A DNA stretch of 64,000 nt from Leucaena leucocephala (Eukaryota > Streptophyta > Magnoliopsida > Fabales > Fabaceae), in contig CM073550.1 in assembly GCA_037074615.1 (NCBI GenBank), positions 14,712,001 through 14,776,000 of the forward strand, written 5' to 3'. Positions 1 to 10,224 of the stretch are shown here, in pieces. The notes beneath the pieces are model-generated. The model ran no database searches and had not been told where the DNA came from. It saw only the letters and a list, made by a program, of their open reading frames with translations. Every line of letters begins with the position of its first letter. Position 1 is the stretch's first letter. The position numbers were made by a program, and so were the translations under genes.

Positions 1-450
1 TTTAATTTTAATTGAATGAATAGAAAATAAATATTCAACAATAACAAAATCCCCAGACAAGGAATAATTAAGAGAAAGGGCAAGATGGTTTCCTGTAAAC
101 AGAGACACAAATGATCCGCGGAAGCATCTTTTTCCCTCACGAACGCGCACTCTCTCTAATAAAGGACAAATCGTGGCTCTGCCACAATCTCCACCATTTC
201 CGTCCTCCTTTCCTTCGTCCCTTTCCTGCTCATTTTCCTCTACCCTTCCGCTCTCTTCACATTCCGATTTTCCTCTCTTTTTTGTCTTCTCTCCCCGCCT
301 CAATTTAAAACCATGTAGATCTGCTTTAAACCCACTCCCTTCAAGCATCCATTTGAGTCCCATTCCCAAACACCATCGAAATTGCTGAGCTTTATCTCGG
401 TTATACCTCCCAATTCATCTTTTGAGCAATCTGTCGTCTTACTCTCTGCA
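1..450 (+). promoter_or_regulatory. Upstream region and probable 5'UTR of the F-box gene
   Basis: No coding sequence is supported here. From about position 180 to 450 the + strand is strongly pyrimidine-rich (CT and TCC runs), typical of plant 5' leaders, and it leads into the ATG at 451. No convincing TATA box was found. Reading frames in this stretch have the low-complexity Ser/Pro/Phe/Leu composition expected from CT-rich DNA and were not called. Confidence 0.5.
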
Positions 451-1617
451 ATGTCCTCTCTTCGTCCAGATCCGACCTCCAGAATCTACCCGGAGCCCGA
501 TTTGGTCGAAATCGATCATTTCGATCGCCTCCCGGACTCTCTGCTTCTCTTGGTCTTCAACAGGATCGGCGATGTCAAGGCCCTTGGTCGGTGTTGTGTG
601 GTTTCCCGGCGATTCCACTCTCTAGTGCCCCAGGTTGAAAACGTCGTCGTTCGTGTGGACTGTGTTATATCCGACGACGATTCTTCGTCTTCTACGGCTT
701 CGTTGGACAAATCTCGCGGCCCCATCTCTAATCTATTTCGGTTAGTGTTTGGTGGGATTGTGAAGCCCCTTCAAGCTCTGGGTCAGTTGTTAGGTTCCAG
801 AAGGGCTTCTTTGAGTTCGGGTTCTGCGTCCTCGTCATCCTCGCTTGCCGTTGGGAGTGAAGACGTGGAAGGCGAGCAAGGCGGTGTGACCCATCACTCG
901 CCTACTCAAGTTTTGAAGAATTTCAACGAGATTCGGTTTCTTCGAATCGAGCTTCCTAGTGGGGAATTAGGAATAGATGATGGGGTTTTGTTAAAATGGA
1001 GAGCTGATTTTGGGTCAACTTTGGATAATTGTGTAATCTTAGGCGCTTCTTCGGTCATTCCCCTAAGAAAGTCTTTGAATTCTCAGGATGGGACTTCTGA
1101 TGCCTTATGCGTCAACTATGGTGGTGATGACAATGGAAGCATCCCTGATTCTTTTTACACAAACGGGGGTCTGAAACTTAGAGTTGTTTGGACAATCAGT
1201 TCTTTGATTGCTGCTTCAGCACGGCACTACTTGCTTCAGCCAATCATTTCAGAGCATAGAACATTAGACAATTTAGTTTTGACAGATGCTGATGGGCAGG
1301 GTGTGTTATATATGAATAGGGATCAGCTGGAGGAGCTGAGGGTGAAGCCTCTTTCAGCTTCTTCAGCATCAAAGAGAACTCTTGTGCCTGCCCTCAGTAT
1401 GAGGCTTTGGTATGCCCCCCACATTGAATTGCCAAATGGGGTTGTTTTGAAGGGCGCAACCCTTGTTGCAATTAGGCCAAGTGAGCAATCTGCCATGGCG
1501 AAGAAGGAAATGTCTGATTTGTCTTGGGTTTCAACAGCTTTTGAAGAGCCTTACGGAACTGCTGTGAGGATGCTGGTTAAGAGGAGGACTTACTGTCTTG
1601 AGATGAACTCGTTCTAA
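451..1617 (+). CDS. F-box protein, At5g46170/At4g18380/At1g30200-like
   Basis: A single open exon of 388 codons. The F-box lies at about residues 24-65 (IDHFDRLPDSLLLLVFNRIG, then a DVKALGRCCVVSRRF segment) and should bind SKP1 in an SCF ubiquitin ligase. There are no Kelch or LRR repeats. The rest is a family-specific C-terminal domain with a Ser-rich linker (about residues 74-145), as in the Arabidopsis group At5g46170, At4g18380 and At1g30200, whose substrates I do not know. The start is the ATG at 451; the frame stays open upstream to 382 but without another ATG. The protein ends MNSF followed by TAA at 1615-1617. Family placement rests on recognising the N-terminal block and the C-terminal LVKRRTYCLEMNSF block; no alignment was run. 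Confidence 0.9.
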   Translation: MSSLRPDPTSRIYPEPDLVEIDHFDRLPDSLLLLVFNRIGDVKALGRCCVVSRRFHSLVPQVENVVVRVDCVISDDDSSSSTASLDKSRGPISNLFRLVFGGIVKPLQALGQLLGSRRASLSSGSASSSSSLAVGSEDVEGEQGGVTHHSPTQVLKNFNEIRFLRIELPSGELGIDDGVLLKWRADFGSTLDNCVILGASSVIPLRKSLNSQDGTSDALCVNYGGDDNGSIPDSFYTNGGLKLRVVWTISSLIAASARHYLLQPIISEHRTLDNLVLTDADGQGVLYMNRDQLEELRVKPLSASSASKRTLVPALSMRLWYAPHIELPNGVVLKGATLVAIRPSEQSAMAKKEMSDLSWVSTAFEEPYGTAVRMLVKRRTYCLEMNSF

Positions 1618-3800
1618 TGTGAGCGATAGGATAGAAGGTAAATTTCATTCTGTGCTTACTGTGCAAGTTTTGTGTTTCCAATTCAACGTTTATAATATGC
1701 GGCTAAAGAAATGCCAGTTGAAGACATTTGTGAGTGTTTTTCGCTTGCTACTTGACTTTGCCAGAACCCTATGCTTGAAAGGCGTCTTTGTCATACGTTC
1801 TCCTAGGTTTAGATATAGTTTCTGGATTGTATAGTGGAGTTAATGATAAAGGATATCTCTCACTTTTTTACCACATCTATTGTCTGTTAATTGCTTGAGA
1901 GTGGTAGACTAGTTTAATATCTTTGTTTATTGTTTTAGAAGTGGGATAATGGGGAAACATAACTTGGGCAATCTTCTGTCGTTCAACGTGTGAAAATGAT
2001 GCATGAATTATATTCATTAGCACCAGAAATCTTGAAATGACTTGCCTGGAATAATACCATTATTTGATTCTGATAAACTGATTCTTTCCTTATTTATTTA
2101 TTGAGAATTCTGACTTGGCATTACCCTGTTTTTTTGTTAACGGAAGTTTTACCACTCTTATTTACTTGTTTAGAAATGGATTTTATTTTCAGTGTATGAA
2201 TAGGGGATCTTGGAAGTTCATGACTGAAGGAATTAAAAGGTCAGCATCCATGGAGTGGAGTGGAGGCAGGTCCCTTGCCTGATCGTACTTTTTTCTACCT
2301 CTGAAAGTTCATCCTAGAGTTGAATGTCTTATAATGCGGCTGGTGTCATTCGCCTGTGTTTATCTGAACTGACGATTAAATGCATTATTACATTTTGCTG
2401 GTGGTTTTTAGAGGTAATTCATGTAAGGGTTCTGGAACACCTGCAGCTAGATGATCTTGTAAAAGCTTTGAGCTTCCACCTGTGAATATTCTAGGTAGTA
2501 ATTTTGGTGTCCTTTGTGAAATATACATCTAAAGCTGAATGAGCAGTGCGATTTGCTTCATCTGTACTGATCACAAGAACTTGCTCAGGTTTCGAGCATA
2601 TAAATAGATGTAAAAAAAGCAGATGAAGGTGTATTAAATACCATGGCCCATGTATCTGCAATTAGATTCACTTTTCTTTTATAATTGGGGATATTCTCTG
2701 CCTTGGGATGATCTGAAGGCTTTATTCTCCCCTAATGGTTTAGTGCATATAATATTTTAATCCCGAAATGTTCCCCAAGAAGATTCAAACCGTAGTAGTT
2801 AAGCAGCTTGATTCTGCTTCAGATTGATATCCCCATAATCTTAATTTGCAAACCCAGTACAATGTGATTGTTGGGTTTAAATGGATTCTCTGTTGCTTTT
2901 TCTCTTTTCCGTTTGTGTTGATTTCGTATACTTTCACATATCCATTGGAACAATAAATACATCAAAATATTGACTTTCTGGTTTGGAGGAAAATGTGCTG
3001 AACCAACTGTCCTGAATTTCTTTTTTGATTTAGAGGGTAGACACTAATATTATGATATTATAAGCGGGATTGAATACATGACCTCTAGCTTTTGTGCCAC
3101 TATGACAACTGTCCTGAATTTCTGAAAGTAGAAGAGTAGCCAAATTGATTGTTGGTTTTGGTTTACTGAATTGTATAAGGATGTCATACGAATTGACTTA
3201 TATTTAATCATTGAAAACTTATAGACTGTCAGCCCCATGAATTTGGTTGCTGATTACATGTAGTGTGCAAAGTGCCAGCTTGGTGGCTTTTATTTTGGTT
3301 ATAGGGTGGTCCCCAAGGCGTAGGTGAGGGGATTTTAATAGAAGCTTTTGCATTTATAATTGCCCATAAGATCTCATTTATTCGTGTGAGTAATTTGTAT
3401 TGTGTAATGATAGTGACGGTTGTGTAGAATTCTCAGTACCTGTCTATCTATCACTGATTTGCTTTAAAGCTATTCGTTCATGGTGCATGTGATCTGTGTA
3501 ATGATAAGCCAGCCATGGGGATTGCAAATGCTGGATAAAATATATTCCAGGAACGATGTAAACAGGAATTAAAGTAATGTTTTGTGATAGAGATGAAATA
3601 TCTCTTTCAAAATAGGATTAGGATAAAAAGTTGGAACATGTATACAGTTGGTGATCTAAGCAGTTGAAAATTTTTCAGAAAGTTGAAGAAGGGGAAAGCT
3701 TGTGTTTACAAAATTTGAAGATGTCATTTTCGACCTAGACAAGATAGCTCTCCATTCTAAACAGAATAAAACAGGCTAGCTGGATCATGTTTTTGTTTGG
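1618..3800 (+). other. F-box gene 3' region with a possible 3'UTR intron
   Basis: No ORF worth calling. A good splice donor (AAG|GTAAAT, exon end 1637) lies 20 nt after the stop codon. A pyrimidine-rich acceptor (ATTTTCAG) ends at 2192, so a 3'UTR intron of 1638-2192 is possible. Sequence from 2193 to about 3500 is less AT-rich than the desert beyond it and could be transcribed. This is inference from splice signals only. Confidence 0.3.
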
Positions 3801-3849
3801 TCAATGAAGAAAGATTAGATCTTTTGCTGTTTGGAGTTATTTTTCAAAA

Positions 3850-4745
3850 AAAAAAAACTCTGAATTATTAATATTAAAAGTTTATAATATATTAGAGATT
3901 TAAAATGTTTAATTTTTAGGAAAAACAGAAGATAAAAAAAATCTTTTAATCTTTTGATTTTTTAAAAAAAATAAAAATTAGATTTACTAAAAACAATACT
4001 CCTTCAATTTTAAATGTATAATCTAGATTCAGGTACACTTTAATCTTAAATATAATATATATTTTTTATTTTGTCTATCATATTTTTGTTGATTTTGTCC
4101 TAAACGAATTTGTAAAACAATAGTCTAATATATTTTAGATAGATAATATCATATATACATTATAATTAAATATTTTTTTTAATTTTTTAATCTAAATTAA
4201 ATTAGACAAATATAGGTAACATTGATGGATCCAATGTCTTGGTCAATCATATCTGGTGTTTCCCGTTCATCCAGCCAAACAATTTTTTTTTTTCTTTTTT
4301 AAAAGGTCACTTGAAATATATTATTTTAATTTTAAATATAAGAGTTAATTAAAAAAATTGATTTTAATCATAGATATAAGAATTCACTATCTCTTGTATT
4401 TATTATTTTTCAACAAATTAATTTATTTAACTTACAATATAATTAATTATTGTATCTAATTATATTAATTTATTTAAATAAATTAAATAAATTTTATATC
4501 AATGATAAAATGAGTATGAAAAATAAAGAAAAAAAGAGAACGAGCTCAAGTGGGCTTTAAGCCCACTATACAAAGAAACCTCCGAAGGACAAGAATTTGT
4601 TTAAAGTTCCTTTTTTTTATTAGTGGCAACAAAAATTTGTTTCAAGTTAAAAAGATAAGGCATGTAATATACTTTCTGTAAGTTAGTAAATATATTTGTG
4701 TTTGGAGTTGTGCTGTTGCCTGCCTACGTTTTCCTACCCAAATTA
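3850..4745. other. AT-rich intergenic DNA with degenerate MITE-like sequence
   Basis: Very AT-rich with no genes. Around 4320-4510 the sequence resembles the Stowaway-like AT-rich repeat seen more clearly at 32999-33229 (a 'taaatataagagttaatt' type start and runs of aattaatt). A near-perfect 19-bp palindrome, AGTGGGCTT-T-AAGCCCACT, lies at 4549-4567. Confidence 0.4.
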
Positions 4746-5240
4746 AGGGTCACTTTAGATAAAAGTTTAAAAAAGAGTTTATAAAAAAAAAATTGAGTAA
4801 TTTTTAGAGAAGAGTTTATAGAAAAGTGGTTCTAAATAAATAAGTATTTGGATAGTTATTTTTAAAATGACTTTTGTGATTGGTAAATTACTAGAAAGGG
4901 TATAATTTTATTAAATATATAAGAGATAAAAGAAGAGAGAGGAAAGATGGCATAGAAGAGAGATGAGAAAGTAGAGAGGGTGTAAAAAAGAAATGAGAGA
5001 TGAAAGGGAGTGTAAGAAAAAGTAAAGGTAAAATAGTAATTAGTTAGTCTATAAACTCTTTTACTGTTCCATAAACTACTCTCAATAATTTATCTAAAAT
5101 TTTAATTTTAAACTATAATTTAGTCTAAAAATTTTTTTAGACAAATATAGCTATTTGTTTTAAAAAAAAAATTTAAACTAAAATTTTATCTAAAATAGCA
5201 TTTAAAATTAAAATTTAGTATTTTATTAAACACATATTAA
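4746..5240. mobile_element. MITE family A, copy 1
   Basis: One of four dispersed copies of a short non-autonomous element. It shares with the others a purine-rich core (GAGAG tracts, 4920-5030) flanked by a conserved arm reading 'aaaatagtaattagttagtctataaactcttttactgtt'-like sequence (5028-5065), then a decayed arm that mentions 'gacaaatatagctatttgtttt'. Its ends are decayed and no target-site duplication could be fixed. The same arm appears at about 22850, 46615 and, inverted, 50035. Confidence 0.6.
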
Positions 5241-5409
5241 ATTGATATTATCTAGAAAAAAAATTATTCTACCAACACTTTTTAAAAAAATTCTATACTA
5301 AAAAAAAAAAGGTGCTAGTGAGTTTGTGTAAAAAGGGGAAAATTTGCAAGAATAAAGTAAAGCAATAAAGAGCTTCTGGATTCCTAATTTCATAGTTTAC
5401 ACTTTTTAT

Positions 5410-5890
5410 GTGATTCAAGAAGGACAAAAAAAAAACTCCAACAAAGTGTCACATATCTCAAGGCCATTGCTTTATTTTTATTTTCCCCCCCTTTTGCGAG
5501 CAAAAGTTGGCCTGATCTATCATTTTTTCTCAGATGCTTTTCATGTCGCTTTTTGCAGAGTCACAGGCCAACAACAAATACTGCTCTTGTGAAATTGAAG
5601 ACATTGCTGAATTCAACTCAATTTATGCTTGTCCTATTCCCTCTTTTTCCTTCAGAAAAGCTGCCTCTCCCTCTCCCTCTATATATATATAAGCGCACTT
5701 TTTATATACGTTCTCTTTTCTTGTTCCTTCTTTCTGTGCATAAAGAGCACCTCCAATACTTTAGGGATTGTGACTTGTAAGGCACATGCATTGTACATAA
5801 AGATTGCTGCTGCTTTCTGAAGCTTTGAAACTGCTGAAATTATTGAAGCACATCTTCAAATAGAATCATGACAATGTAGGTAATTACCCA
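5410..5890 (+). promoter_or_regulatory. Possible promoter and first exon of an unidentified (noncoding?) transcript
   Basis: A TATA-like run (tatatatataagcgc, about 5681-5695) is followed by about 190 bp of less AT-rich sequence ending in a plausible donor (ATGTAG|GTAATTACC, about 5878). No protein of recognisable type is encoded. This is a weak, motif-only call; TATA-like runs are common in AT-rich plant DNA. Confidence 0.2.
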
Positions 5891-6827
5891 ATTCCCCAAG
5901 ACACTATTCTTTTTATTGCATGAGATCTTATGGCTTGCTATCTCTGTTTTTCTTTCAACAAAAAATTTTAACTGAGTTAAGTCTTAAGAACTCGTTAAGA
6001 TCAAACATGCCTCGAGGCATAAAAAAAAATTTATACCAATAGACTACATGATTGTTGACAATAAAGAATGTATATTGTGCAACTATTTTTGTAATATTGG
6101 GATAACGGAGACGATGACTTATGATTAGAAGGAGAAATTAGTGTTAATTTCACTTCTTTTAGGGACTGATTAGATTCATTCACACTCGGATCTCAGCAGC
6201 CTAATGGTATATAGACAATTTGAGAATAACTGCAGAAAGCCAAAAAGAATAACTTCAAGTTTCTCTTACATTTCTCCAGAAACACAGGAATGGATGTGCA
6301 GCACGCATAGATTAATTAATAATATATATTTATATCCAAATACTGAACTTAAGCGAATGATACTTCAAAATGATCAATGTATTGATTATCAGCACTTGAT
6401 GACAACATTGTACCATCCGATGTGGCAGCAGCAAAGACATGCTGTGGACCATAGTGCTTGCTTCTGGTACTCTAGCTCCTGGTCCTATATCAAAAAAATA
6501 TCACAGAAATCAAGCTCCAGTGTCTGCTTCAAGTCTTCAACCTTTTACAAAAACATGAGTAGTTTTTGTAAAATGTTTAATTAATTTCAACAAAAATCTA
6601 AAAGAAGTGCCATCAAGGAATGAAAGAAGCCATGGATGCCGCCAAGAAGCCTTCTTAAATAAAAGCACATTCAAATTCTAATAGTAACTCCTGTTCAGGT
6701 AGACAAGTACCTGAGATCACTGTACATGACACAACCTTAGACCAATTTCTAGGGTCTAAAAGTGAATTGAACAAATAGTAACTCTGTCAATATAAGAATT
6801 AATTAATTTTTTTGAATAGATTAAAAA
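5891..6827. other. Intergenic DNA, no supported gene
   Basis: A 126-codon open frame occurs at 6204-6584 (+), but its composition is not protein-like and I recognise no family. A 14-bp perfect palindrome (ATGCCTCGAGGCAT) lies near 6008-6021. Nothing else is supported. Confidence 0.4.
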
Positions 6828-7063
6828 AGTTATTTGGTATGAGGGATTTGGAGAGAAAGGGAGAGAGGAAAAAAATTGTGCTCGATCAAAAAGAAATTAG
6901 AAAAGTGGGATTATAAAATTTTAATAAAAAAAAGGAAATAAAATAAAAGAGTAAGAAAAATTAATTAAAAATTTTTAAACCCACTGCTCCAATTTTTTAA
7001 AATCCTACTTAACAAAATTTTCCTTCTCTCCCCTTCCCTCCATTTCCCTTGTGCTAAGAGTTA
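6828..7063. mobile_element. MITE family B, copy 1
   Basis: A short element of about 235 bp with imperfect terminal inverted repeats. The left end reads 'tatttggtatgagggatttgg' with GGGAGAG; the right end, reverse-complemented, reads 'cttagcacaagggaaatgg' with AGGGAAGGGGAG. The centre is AT-rich. A second copy at 17432-17668 shares 'tttggtat(g/a)a(g/a)ggattt(g/a)gagag' and the inner 'gggattataaaatttt' block, and a partial copy lies at 15980-16110. Confidence 0.55.
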
Positions 7064-7324
7064 ATTACTTAATTTGGGTAATTTAAAGAGTATATAATAT
7101 GAATTAAGGGTTAAACTTAGTTATAAGTAATAGATTTCTTTAATTTTTTTAATCCATATAAATAAGTAAACTGAATATTATATTAAGGAATGGAGTAAAA
7201 GGCTTCAATGAAAGGTATATAACTTTTCAGATATAGTTAACCATCGTATTACAGATAATTTCAGGCTTCAAGAAGCTCAATATTACCAAGCGTAAGTCAT
7301 GCACTTATAGAGAGTTCATAAAGT

Positions 7325-7560
7325 ACCAAAGAATGTTGGTCCACTCAGTAGTTAAGGACCATTCTCATGCTCAATAAAGGTATGAGTTCAAATCTTCCTA
7401 CTAAAGAACAAAAACCTAATTGGTGGTAATTTATAGGCATCTCTATAAGAGTTCCTTATAAACCCTAAGCTCCAGCTCAACTAAACTTCTGTACTAGACA
7501 AAATGTGAGATCATAAGCTTAGACAAATTTCAGTGTTTTTCAACAAGATTACCTTCTACC
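7325..7560 (+). mobile_element. Possible tRNA-derived SINE relic
   Basis: The segment 'gttggtccactcagtagttaagg' followed about 40 bp later by 'gtatgagttcaaatcttcc' resembles the head of a plant tRNA-derived SINE; GAGTTCAAATC fits the internal B box. The body after it is diverged and the 3' end could not be fixed. This is motif-based and of low certainty. Confidence 0.35.
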
Positions 7561-9720
7561 TCTGCCCTCTTGTTATATCAAGGTCAGCTTCACCAATTAG
7601 TCTTTTGCTCTCTAAGTTCCAACTGAGTTGTCCTAAGTACTTGAATGATCACATCATCTGTTAAACTAACTTGAAGGACAGTGCAATTTACTTCTCTCAT
7701 CAACTTTTGAATTTTCAACTTTCTATAACATAACCCTTTCTCTAATTTTCCCACATCCAAGTTCCAACACTCGTTACCCATCTATGCCACATCCACCAAA
7801 AAACAAAAAACATCAAACATGTGAGATATTCATACTCATTGAGGCAGCCATCACATAAAGATACGCTTGATGGATTATTAATCAGCTCATGTATTTGATT
7901 TCATTTCAATCTGAATGATTTTTTCTGATTATAATCTATGTCAAGTTACTTGGGAATCAATCCCAATAAATTAAATTAAGTTTACTAAGAGGAAACTAGT
8001 CAAGAAAACACAATGATGTAGGCATAAAATTGCCACCGTTTTCAAAAGACAGAAGGGCTAATTCATCCTTTTTCCACAATCAAGGATTTACCTTGTTTTA
8101 AAGTTAAAATCATCATTTGTGTTTCAATATTATGATCATTGCATATGCATAGATGTACTGTTGATGTTAATTTTCTTTGCATAATTATTACTATGTAATT
8201 GCAAGATTTCCCATCAACTGTATCACGAAGATTAAAAGAATAATAATAAATATTACATCAAGTTCTTCTTTTTCATCAGTGCCTATTTATAACCTCAATA
8301 TGATTCGTTTTATTTTATTGTTTTTAAAATGATCCTTTAATCAGTATTAGTGTTCGGAATAAACCAGAAACTGAAACAGCAGAGACCCTAAGGCCTAAAG
8401 TTCAGATCCTGAGATGAGTTACACAAATAAGGGTTTTTGACCTACCCTCAGCACATGACACACACACACACACACACAGAGGGAATAACTACACGTAAAG
8501 CAGCAAATTTTCAATTTTGAGATTATTAGTTCTATATGATTTATTTTTATCAAAACAGCGATAGTTTCTATCATATATATATATGCATTTGAAAAAGTTG
8601 GGTGTTGGGCCAGTTTTACTATGCCTGATCGACTTACACCATGTATTAAACTAGCTTATTAATCATTAGTTACGAGAAGTTCTGCTTCTTGAAAAGATAT
8701 ATATATATATATATATAATTAACCTAGTGCATTACAGCGAAGCCTACACCAATTTCCTTAAAACTAGGATGGTTTTTTTAACATAATATTGCCTTTAAAA
8801 CCTCATTATCATGCCCTAAACTGGTTTTGAGGATCCTTCCCTTCTCATGCTCAAGGAGACAAACTCAGCCTACGTGCGTCCACCTATTAATATAATCCTT
8901 AAATCCTTAATCCTAAACCTAAACCTAAACCAAAACCAATCACAAGAACCAAATTGGAATATAGATTTGCGCAAAAGATAATAATTGTTATAGAATAAAT
9001 TTTATGTACACTGACGCACGCGCTATGTGTCCCTATTCAGCTAACATGTTCTTTAACTAAAATCTGACACGTTTATTCATATAATATAATATAATTAATT
9101 TCTATTTGAATAAATTATATATTTGCATCCCCTCTTGAATTTTGTGCAAATCACAGTTACTAATACAAGCATCTTTTATATTTTTAAAATGAATGAACAG
9201 AAATTTCTTTTGGAAAATAGGAACATTATCTGGTCTTATAGCTTGCTCGTTACTCGTCCTACTAAGGAGTTTGTAATATGCCTTCTCCTTATTTAAGGAA
9301 AATTAATGAAAAGTTTTTATTTAAAATTTTATTAGTAAGAAAGATATAAGTTCAATTATCAGTATATTATATATATAAATTTTTTAAAGTGCCATATTTT
9401 TTTATATGAAAACTTATGATATACCAATAAAATTTGTAAAAAGAGATTTTTTTTTTATCAATTTTTTTAGGGGTAAAATCAGTAATAATACTGATAAAAG
9501 AGTCAAATGCATGACTAGAAACAAGGCAGGAATAGTGGCATGCAGAAGCAGACAGTGAGACCAGCAGAGTCATGTGAAGGAGACTTGGGAGTGAGAAAAA
9601 CGAATTGGGATTTTAAAAACCTATTCCTTCCTATATCTTTGTAATTGACTTGTAGGCCTTCCCTTACCTTAAAACTCTCCACAAAGCCAGTGTCCTACAA
9701 ATCCGCAATTTCATTCATTC
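7561..9720. repeat. Intergenic DNA with microsatellites and short telomere-like repeats
   Basis: No gene supported. Contains an (AC)n run at 8459-8478, TA runs near 8572-8585 and 8699-8717, and a short CCTAAA hexamer run near 8912-8932 that resembles, but does not match, the CCCTAAA plant telomere repeat. The remainder is AT-rich single-copy-looking sequence. Confidence 0.5.
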
Positions 9721-10224
9721 CCTCACACACACACACAGAGCAATGGAAGAACCAAACAAGACCAACCACAAACGAGGAGACACACAGCCGATGACCTACT
9801 CCTAGTCTCAACAGAACCGCACAACCACCTTGTTTCTTTGTTCTTACCAACAAACAAATATCCTCAAAACTCTCACATGCCCCTTCACCCTCTGCAAAAT
9901 CTACGATGTTTATCTCGGATTCAACATTTAGACATTCAAAGCATCTCTCTCGTTTTTCTTTATGTGAAAATATTCAACATGTTAACTAAACTCTTGTTTG
10001 ATTCAGTATGTTCAAATTAAACGGTTAAGCAAGAACAATTGAAAGCCGTCTAGCACACCAGCATTATAATTATAATATCTAGTACAATGCAAGCTATTTG
10101 ACTGTACATGAATAGAAAGTGAAAAGACAGGCATATGATAGAATTTTTTTTATTTAAAAAATTAATATTTTGTCTTACCGGCAAGATGATGGATGATGAG
10201 AAATGGGGTGTTGTCGATCGGAAC
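9721..10224 (-). other. 3' flank and probable 3'UTR of the TCP gene
   Basis: Downstream of the TCP stop codon on the - strand. No ORF or structured element is supported. A short ACACAC run lies near 9725-9738. Polyadenylation sites were not identified. Confidence 0.4.

Noticed and set aside
6204..6584. 126-codon open frame on the + strand
   Set aside because: Longest intergenic frame in this part, but the residue mix (many Ser, Tyr, Cys, Met) is not protein-like, there is no recognisable motif and no promoter or splice context.
8905..8940. Interstitial telomere repeat
   Set aside because: The unit is a 6-bp CCTAAA run of about three copies, not the CCCTAAA plant telomere repeat; too short to matter.
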